From assembly GCA_916613615.1 (NCBI GenBank), contig OU744723.1:30084296-30148295 (forward strand): DNA of 64,000 nucleotides. Direction: 5' to 3'. Shown in pieces: positions 61,201 to 64,000 of this stretch (position 1 is its first letter; the number at the start of each line of letters is the position of its first letter). The notes beneath the pieces are model-generated. The model ran no database searches. It was not told the origin of the DNA and saw only the letters and a list, made by a program, of their open reading frames with translations. A program made the translations under genes and the position numbers. Origin of the DNA: Steromphala cineraria (taxonomy: Eukaryota > Mollusca > Gastropoda > Trochida > Trochidae).

Positions 61201-62009
61201 CCAGATCGATGATTTTTTCAAATGCATGTTTCTCGCAAACATGAAAAGATAATGTTTTCAAATTTTGCATAGACGTAAGTTGACTACTGAAGAAAGGATA
61301 TTACTATGTTTTAGTCTAATTAATCTGCAGTGGATTGAGTTATTTTGGAATTTGTATGGTATCGTTTCTTTTGGACATGAGTTTATATAGAGCGGGACTG
61401 CGACCAGGCTGGGTGCGCTAGATATATCTAGACCGGGACTGCGACCAGGCTGGGTGCGCTAGATATATCTAGACCGGGACTGCGACCAGGCTGGGTGCGC
61501 TAGATATATCTAGACCGGGACTGCGACCAGGATGGGTGCGCTAGATATATCTAGAGCGGGACTGCGGCGACCAGGTGGGTGCGCTAGATATATCTAGACC
61601 GGGACTGCGACCAGGCTCGGTGCGCTAGATATATAAACCCCAGGCGCCATATTTGTGTTGCTGTTGCTGTTGCTATAGAATGTCCCTTGGGTATGCTTTA
61701 GAATATCCAGGGGACTTCTTATAAAATTCGAATTACTTGGCCTTGGAAGTAGAATTTCTCGAAACAAACAAATATTGATATGATATTGGCACTATAAAAA
61801 AAATAACAACTGGTAAGGCAAAAATGTTATTTAAACGTCTACAAAAAACAAATAAAACTAAGATTGTGAAGCATTTTAGAGACTAGAAAACTTGCACGGC
61901 TGGATGATGCTTGTTGCAGCGTGCTCGGCCAACTGGTACGGGACGAACTGCCGACACCAGTGTAACTGCGAGGTGGACGAGTACTGCGACAGGTTCTCGG
62001 GATGCGCGC
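28178..62009 (+). CDS. MEGF10/11-PEAR1-Draper-like EMI and multiple-EGF protein, 18 exons, 3' end outside window
   Basis: Eighteen GT-AG exons join in one open frame of 2,326 nt (775 codons plus one base). Residues 1-21 are a signal peptide with a hydrophobic core. Residues about 31-101 form an EMI domain with the Cys-Cys-Gly-Gly-Tyr motif at 89-93. From about 103 on there are fifteen complete EGF/laminin-EGF-like modules and the start of a sixteenth, each of the form CPxGxYGxxC...CxCxNGxxC...GxCxCxxGWxGxxC. This order is that of the MEGF10/11, PEAR1, MEGF6 and Draper family; Draper/MEGF10 are known engulfment receptors for dying cells. The transmembrane helix and cytoplasmic NPxY/ITAM-type motifs that would separate receptor from secreted forms are not in the window, so the function is inferred from family only. 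No in-frame stop or broken cysteine pattern is seen, so it looks functional. Ten of the eighteen introns are phase 1. Confidence 0.93.
29138..29233 (+). CDS. Exon 2: EMI domain, middle
   Basis: Codes aa 36-68, following a CTGCTGCAG acceptor and ending at a GTGAGT donor (phase 2). The first base completes the Ser codon left by exon 1. Cysteines at 52, 57, 64 and 67 and the run TTVCTHTWC fit the middle of an EMI domain. Confidence 0.85.
29456..30112. repeat. 24-bp TG/CT array at the 3' end of intron 2
   Basis: The unit is CTGTCTGTGTCTGGGTGTGT plus TGCG, about 16 regular copies, then variant blocks. The phrase CTGTTGACTCCTCTGACTG (or near) occurs at about 29491, 29893, 30009 and 30077. The last copy is the pyrimidine tract of the exon 3 acceptor. 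Confidence 0.93.
30113..30213 (+). CDS. Exon 3: EMI domain, C-terminal part
   Basis: Codes aa 68-102 after a CTGTCTGCAG acceptor; donor GTGAGT, phase 1. It carries the CCGGY motif (89-93), where most family members have CCPGW or CCPGY, and the closing Cys100. The acceptor's pyrimidine/TG tract is the last copy of the tandem array that fills the end of intron 2. Confidence 0.9.
30408..30500 (+). CDS. Exon 4: EGF module 1
   Basis: Codes aa 102-133. One short EGF module ([23 protein letters not shown]). The KCIAPNxC stretch is typical of the first EGF after the EMI domain in this family. Acceptor CACCTGTAG, donor GTGAGT; phases 1-1, so the exon can be skipped without losing frame. Confidence 0.92.
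30851..32570. repeat. 47-bp array ending on the exon 5 acceptor, ~36 copies
   Basis: The unit is GTTGACAGATTGCACGGGCA plus TGATATAACATGACAAGTGATGTGACT read as two parts. Copies run from 30864 every 47 bp. A 7-unit (329-bp) block is repeated (marker GATAACACGGGTATGACATA at 31199 and 31528). GTTGACAG|ATTGCAC in every unit equals the exon 5 acceptor and first exon bases at 32556-32570. Confidence 0.96.
32564..32665 (+). CDS. Exon 5: EGF module 2
   Basis: Codes aa 133-167 ([19 protein letters not shown], then VCSPG). Phases 1-1, donor GTGAGT. The acceptor GATTGTTGACAG and the first bases of the exon (ATTGCAC) are the last unit of the 47-bp array in intron 4. The true splice site is therefore one of about 36 look-alikes, chosen here because only this one leads into an open EGF frame. 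Confidence 0.9.
32891..33930. mobile_element. TA-flanked terminal-inverted-repeat element in intron 5
   Basis: A 25-bp terminus starting ATACCCCCATTTCACTGAGC at 32891 has its exact reverse complement ending at 33930. TA lies on both outer sides (32889-32890 and 33931-33932). The 1,040-bp interior is full of CGACTC/ACGACT phrases and has a perfect 44-bp palindrome at 33723-33766 but no transposase. A non-autonomous element using a TA target, as in the Tc1/mariner superfamily. Confidence 0.88.
34209..35705. repeat. 39-40-bp array before exon 6, ~36 copies
   Basis: The unit is TCTGATTGTCTGACTTACAT plus GTGCCAACATTCCCCTCTGT read as two parts. Longer blocks recur about 510 bp apart. The final diverged unit (about 35665-35705) reads GTACACGTGAACCCCACCTT then TTGTTCTACAG, the exon 6 acceptor. 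Confidence 0.93.
35706..35856 (+). CDS. Exon 6: end of EGF 2 and EGF module 3
   Basis: Codes aa 167-217 (GWTGGKC closes module 2; AEGTYGRNC to APGFYGNL is module 3). Acceptor CCTTTTGTTCTACAG, donor GTGAGC, phase 2. The last ~40 bases before the exon are a diverged copy of the unit of the long array upstream. Confidence 0.92.
35975..36095 (+). CDS. Exon 7: EGF module 4
   Basis: Codes aa 217-257 ([12 protein letters not shown], then CRAGWT). Acceptor TATCTGTGTCAG, donor GTAAGT, phase 0. The following intron 7 is unique sequence by eye. Confidence 0.92.
36600..36736 (+). CDS. Exon 8: EGF module 5
   Basis: Codes aa 258-303 ([17 protein letters not shown] to CLPGFEGD). Acceptor TTGATGAACAG, donor GTGAGT, phase 2. 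The last exon bases (GACAC) and the donor are the seed of the 32-33-bp array that fills the start of intron 8. Confidence 0.92.
36732..37771. repeat. 32-33-bp array starting at the exon 8 donor, ~32 copies
   Basis: The unit is GACACGTGAGTAGACAGTTG plus TGTACCTACCGCA. The first copy is the end of exon 8 (GACAC) with its donor. The next units mostly read ACACGAGTAG (donor GT lost); many units after about 37195 read ACACGTGAGTAG. Confidence 0.94.
38353..38724 (+). pseudogene. LINE ORF2 C-terminal remnant
   Basis: The frame contains [14 protein letters not shown], then [15 protein letters not shown]: the CxxC...HxxxxC cluster found near the C-terminus of several non-LTR retrotransposon families. 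It has in-frame TAA after PKY and TAG further on, so it is dead. It lies in intron 8. Confidence 0.7.
39223..39365 (+). CDS. Exon 9: EGF module 6
   Basis: Codes aa 303-351 ([14 protein letters not shown] to [10 protein letters not shown]). Acceptor TTGTTGCTGCAG, donor GTGAGC, phase 1. Higher GC than the introns around it. Confidence 0.92.
39480..39896 (+). mobile_element. Probable LINE 3' end in intron 9
   Basis: A 63-codon frame (39554-39745) is followed by AT-rich DNA, AATAAAG at about 39868 and a short (ATCT)n tail at 39877-39895, as LINE 3' ends often have. The protein part is too short to place. Confidence 0.4.
40040..41062. repeat. Large fold-back repeat in intron 9
   Basis: The left arm (about 40055-40345) and right arm (about 40713-41053) are reverse complements with few differences (for example GGCGGAGCCGAAACCATTAT and its complement). 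The spacer holds a direct copy of part of the arm (40587-40712). The spacer and inner arm recur almost identically at 63595-64000. Short CCGTAGTT-type repeats lie at both ends. Confidence 0.85.
42235..42389. mobile_element. Hairpin element, copy A (copy B at 44055-44209)
   Basis: AAATAGTTGCGTTTGTAAAA at the left pairs with its complement at the right. The stem is ~67 bp with a CCTCCGGCTAACGCCGTCGG-type loop. It is inside the duplicated unit, hence two copies. Confidence 0.85.
42515..42580 (+). pseudogene. Truncated duplicate of the start of exon 10
   Basis: It has the same acceptor and first 66 nt as exon 10, then runs into repeat DNA and meets TGA after nine more codons (at about 42606). 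If spliced in it would end the protein. It has no donor of its own. Confidence 0.9.
44335..44593 (+). CDS. Exon 10: EGF modules 7 and 8
   Basis: Codes aa 351-437, the longest exon seen (259 nt). Module 7 runs from [11 protein letters not shown] to MAGWTGGNC, module 8 from [11 protein letters not shown] to CLPGFTGH. Acceptor ACTTTTCCGAAAAG is weak, with an A-rich end; donor GTGAGA, phase 2. A 66-nt duplicate of its start lies at 42515-42580 in the segmental duplication; only this copy is complete. Confidence 0.92.
45076..45188 (+). CDS. Exon 11: EGF module 9
   Basis: Codes aa 437-475 ([14 protein letters not shown] to CKCLP). Acceptor AATATTTGACAG, donor GTAAAG, phase 1. Confidence 0.9.
45775..45938 (+). 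CDS. Exon 12: end of EGF 9 and EGF module 10
   Basis: Codes aa 475-529 ([11 protein letters not shown], then NNTYGAGC to ARGYFGPEC). Acceptor ATCTGTTCGCAG. The donor is placed at GTGAGT (45939) rather than at the GTAATG 6 nt earlier, because only this phase-0 end joins exon 13 in frame. Confidence 0.9.
46109..46217 (+). CDS. Exon 13: EGF module 11
   Basis: Codes aa 530-566 ([14 protein letters not shown] to CVTGWK). Acceptor TGACCTCTTCAG, donor GTAGGT, phase 1. Confidence 0.92.
46623..46763 (+). CDS. Exon 14: EGF module 12
   Basis: Codes aa 566-613 ([14 protein letters not shown] to [10 protein letters not shown]). Acceptor CCATGGTGCAG, donor GTAAGT; phases 1-1, length a multiple of three. 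Confidence 0.92.
46942..47076 (+). CDS. Exon 15: EGF module 13
   Basis: Codes aa 613-658 ([10 protein letters not shown] to [10 protein letters not shown]). Acceptor TCTCCAATTTCAG, donor GTTAGT; phases 1-1. Confidence 0.92.
47466..47605. repeat. Short ~36-bp array before exon 16
   Basis: About 3.5 copies of a unit built on CACCTTGTTGAATTTCTCTC plus a GTTGAATGTGGC part. It ends ~30 nt before the acceptor, whose GATGAATGTTTCAG resembles GTTGAATGTCTCTC of the unit. Confidence 0.8.
47634..47768 (+). CDS. Exon 16: EGF module 14
   Basis: Codes aa 658-703 ([11 protein letters not shown] to [10 protein letters not shown]). Acceptor GATGAATGTTTCAG, donor A|GTGAGTCAC; phases 1-1. It is hemmed in by tandem repeats on both sides: a short array ends ~30 nt before it, and the 57-bp array starts at its donor. 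Confidence 0.92.
47769..57231. repeat. 57-bp array from the exon 16 donor, ~166 copies (9.5 kb)
   Basis: The unit is GTGAGTCACTTCCTGTAGTT plus TACCTCATAGCTTTACTGTAGGACCAGCACACTATGA read in parts. Copies are in exact 57-bp register from the donor of exon 16. Main variants are GTGAGT/ATGAGT, CTTT/CTAT, AGCA/AGTA and TGTAGG/TGTTTG. Long blocks recur: CTCGTAGCTA at 51041 and 53150 (2,109 bp = 37 units) and identical text at 55321 and 56461 (1,140 bp = 20 units). Confidence 0.98.
57550..58115. repeat. Tandem pair of hairpin elements in intron 16
   Basis: ATGTTACCTCGAACACATGA occurs at about 57588 and 57833. Each copy is followed by a hairpin whose ends are TATACTATTCAGAGGCGGGG (or TACCATT) and its complement. 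Unit ~245 bp. Confidence 0.8.
58116..59660. other. Intron 16, no feature recognised
   Basis: AT-rich unique sequence. TTTGACGTCACGG near 58923 and a CGCTCTCGCTCGG loop-like phrase near 59085 suggest an old hairpin element. Confidence 0.45.
59668..60296. repeat. 42-bp minisatellite in intron 16, ~15 copies
   Basis: The unit is GTCGACTCATTCACGTCTTC plus TGGGTTAGTGGTCAGTAGTATG read in two parts. TTAGTGG/TTGGTGG and TTATTGG forms alternate in the middle of the array (an 84-bp period). Stop-free on both strands (242 and 194 codons). It is ~280 bp upstream of exon 17 and not part of the EGF frame. Confidence 0.95.
60575..60703 (+). CDS. Exon 17: EGF module 15
   Basis: Codes aa 703-746 ([11 protein letters not shown] to [10 protein letters not shown]). 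Acceptor TTTATTTTTCAG, donor G|GTGGGT; phases 1-1. Its last 15 nt and donor are copied in the 41-42-bp units that follow. It lies 12.8 kb after exon 16. Confidence 0.92.
60689..61640. repeat. 41-42-bp array from the exon 17 donor, split by a MITE
   Basis: Units begin GGGACTGCGACCAGG. Copies start at 60689 (end of exon 17 itself), 60731 and 60773; then, after the MITE, at 61394, 61435 and on to ~61640 (six more). They copy the last 15 coding bases and donor. Most read CCAGGATGGGT or CCAGGCTGGGT instead of GTGGGT; one near 61570 keeps CCAGGTGGGT. Confidence 0.92.
60807..61383 (+). mobile_element. MITE copy 2 (577 bp, TA target)
   Basis: The terminus AACTCATGTCCAAAAGAAAC (27 bp in all) is repeated inverted at 61357-61383. 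TA lies on both sides (60805-60806, 61384-61385). Removing the element restores GCTAGATAATATATAGAGCG as in the neighbouring unit near 60710-60733, so the insertion is proven by the intact unit. No coding capacity. Related to 4667-5233. Confidence 0.92.
61920..62009 (+). CDS. Exon 18: EGF module 16, first part
   Basis: Codes aa 746-776 ([16 protein letters not shown], then [10 protein letters not shown]). Acceptor ATGCTTGTTGCAG, donor GTGAGT; phases 1-1. The module lacks its closing CxCxxGWxGxxC half, which must be on the next exon. I see no such exon up to 64,000, so it lies outside. Confidence 0.85.
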
Positions 62010-62243
62010 GTGAGTATCCCTTCCTGACACACGGCTCCTATAGTTACCTGAACAACACACGTCTTATAGTTGATACTAAGTATGTTCGCTTAAAGGGACA
62101 GTCCTATTGGGGTATTTTTTGCGGAAGCAAAATTCAAGTGTACTTCCCTGTTTAAACTTGTATTTGATTATAACGTGATTATTTGAACTGTTATGTAATC
62201 AAATAGGAATTTCGGTGACGGAGCTGATTTTTGCATACTAGTA

Positions 62244-63545
62244 GGGGAGACCAGGGCAAAGCGCGCCCCCGGGGCAAAGTGACCATGCATCATTTCTTCA
62301 AACCTATCGACAGATGGAGTAATTTGTCATTACCAACGGATGAAAGTAACCGCAATGAAGCGTTGTGACCAACGCTGGAATAATTTGCCTGAGTTGTGGA
62401 CGCAGAATTTCAAATATTCGAAAAAACGCGATTTTACTATAAGGAACGAATATGTCTCAAATTCAAATATTTCATAAAAATACAAAACGGAAAATTGAAC
62501 TCTCGTGCACATGTAACATGAATTGGTATCATTAATTCACTGAATAATGAAATTTTTAATTACTTAATTTAATGACTTACTGTGATGTACTTAACAAATG
62601 CTACCCTTGATGGGGCAAAACGCGCCGAGGGGAGCGCTTTGCCCCGTGTGTTATAAAAATATATTTTTGGTTAACATATTGGTGTAAAAGTTATCATATT
62701 ACATTTCTTAAAGCAAATAGTGTACAGGAGATCTATCATTTTCATATCAGCATCCTGCTGTATTTTATAAAAAATGAAATATACCATTTTACTTAAAGGG
62801 TTTTGTTTTGCTAAGGAATGACGACAAGTAACAGTTACAAAAACATATTAATCTGTTGTTTTTTTAAATAATGAAAATATATTTCATTTTTTATATTACT
62901 GTTCAACCGTAAACGATAAGCAATTTATGCCCTAATGCCAAGTTCGACACAAATAGATGAATTCTTTAAATCGTCCGTATAACCAATTCAATTCTTCTTT
63001 TATTCTATTTACTACTTGTTTTGATATTCAATAGCCTAAATTATTAACACTTTTGTAGTTATAAGAAATGTACATGTACCAACCGTAACGATATTTGGTC
63101 ATTAAGAATGTTGAACATGTAGGTCCATGACATGTTAAGGAATATTTTGCGCATCCCTGCATATATTGCCAACTTCTATGTTAATTCTACCCATCATATG
63201 GGTTCGATAGTTGCCTTGCATTATCAAGATGATAGCTTTTGATTTGTATTGGCTGATTATTGGTGTGTAAAATCCATTACATTCTGAGTTGTTTTTCGAA
63301 TGGGGCAAAGCGCCCAGGGGATTGGGCACTTTGCCCCAAACTACAGGGCAAAGCGCGCCCCCTTAATCAAAATATATTAACGTAAATATATCCTTATGCC
63401 GAAATGCTAGATTAAAAAGGAATGTGCCATGTTACAGTCTATGTGACAAGTATTAGAGATAGTGTGCAAATTGCATTCGGTATATGTCGGGGTGCCCACT
63501 AAACGCACTTATATGTTAGGGGGCGCGCTTTGCCCTGGTCTCCCC
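62244..63545. mobile_element. TA-flanked element with GGGGCAAAGCGCGCC-type termini
   Basis: GGGGAGACCAGGGCAAAGCG (26 bp or more) at 62244 and its exact reverse complement ending at 63545; TA outside each. Inside are further GGGGCAAA/TTTGCCCC inverted pieces near 62611-62645 and 63301-63362. The 1.3-kb AT-rich middle has no transposase, so it is non-autonomous. Confidence 0.9.
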
Positions 63546-63594
63546 TATGTGAAGATGTATAGGCTACTACAGACTACTTATAGGTACATACCTG

Positions 63595-64000
63595 CTTCGT
63601 AGTTAACATATTTGAATCTATCACACAGCATTACATACCAAAGCCGCCTGTTTAAGCACAATACGGGGAGTATATACATACTACATTTACCAAACAAGAA
63701 TATAGTTCAACTCATCTCACAAGTAGAGTACAGTAACTGTTCATACAATGATAAACTTGGTACAATAAACTTTCAAAACTTGCTCATTGATGACGGTTGC
63801 CATTGAGAAACAAATGTAGGAGCATCCTGTCTCAGGGTACGAACGTAACGCTCACTCCACTAATCTGTACCCTGGGCTCAGAAGCTAGATTCGCTCGCCC
63901 TGGCCGACTTGGGATGTAACCAATCAAATCATTTCTCGTTGAAATTTTATCGAGAACGTGGCGAGAAAATGATTTGATTGGCTACATCCCAAGTCGGGCC
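63595..64000. repeat. Second copy of the intron 9 fold-back core, cut by the window end
   Basis: Nearly identical to 40354-40759 in the same orientation (a few substitutions such as AGTAGC/AGTAAC and GCTATT/GCCATT). It reaches the window edge at the same point where the intron 9 right arm continues. Confidence 0.9.

Overview
This is animal (metazoan) nuclear DNA, AT-rich, intron-rich and heavily loaded with minisatellites and fold-back or MITE-like elements. It holds one multi-exon gene for a secreted or membrane EMI + EGF protein, short LINE remnants of types common in lophotrochozoans, and AGGTCA-rich dispersed repeats. A mollusc is the most likely source; this is inference from repeat style and gene family, not a species call. 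I see no prokaryotic operons, rRNA, tRNA or CRISPR.

Layout. 1-28 kb: no gene I can recognise. It contains a ~4 kb decayed fold-back, a TA-flanked MITE, several hairpin elements, seven tandem arrays (61, 23, 59, 31, 33, 69 and 30 bp units), an AGGTCA (nuclear-receptor half-site) repeat block and a decayed minus-strand LINE lying inside the edge of the 30-bp array.

28,178-62,009 (+): eighteen exons of a MEGF10/11-PEAR1-Draper-like gene. I assembled them by hand from reading-frame continuity and GT-AG boundaries. They give 775 complete codons plus one base: signal peptide, EMI domain (about aa 31-101), fifteen complete EGF/laminin-EGF-like modules and the start of a sixteenth. The frame is open throughout, and the gene runs past the end of the window (transmembrane and cytoplasmic parts not seen).

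The striking structural feature is that most of the tandem arrays inside the gene sit exactly on exon-intron junctions. Their units contain copies of the neighbouring splice site: acceptors of exons 3, 5, 6 and probably 16, and donors of exons 8, 16 and 17. The largest, ~166 copies of a 57-bp unit, fills 9.5 kb of intron 16. Each unit carries adjoining AP-1-like and ETS-like motifs besides the donor-like sequence. Introns also hold three TA-flanked terminal-inverted-repeat elements, LINE fragments, fold-backs and a near-identical 1,820-bp tandem duplication that made a broken extra copy of the start of exon 10.

62-64 kb: intron 18 (or flank), with a TA-flanked 1.3-kb element and, at the very end, a near-identical copy of a repeat also present in intron 9. 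Everything is read by eye; copy numbers are spans divided by unit length, and no search or splice predictor was run.
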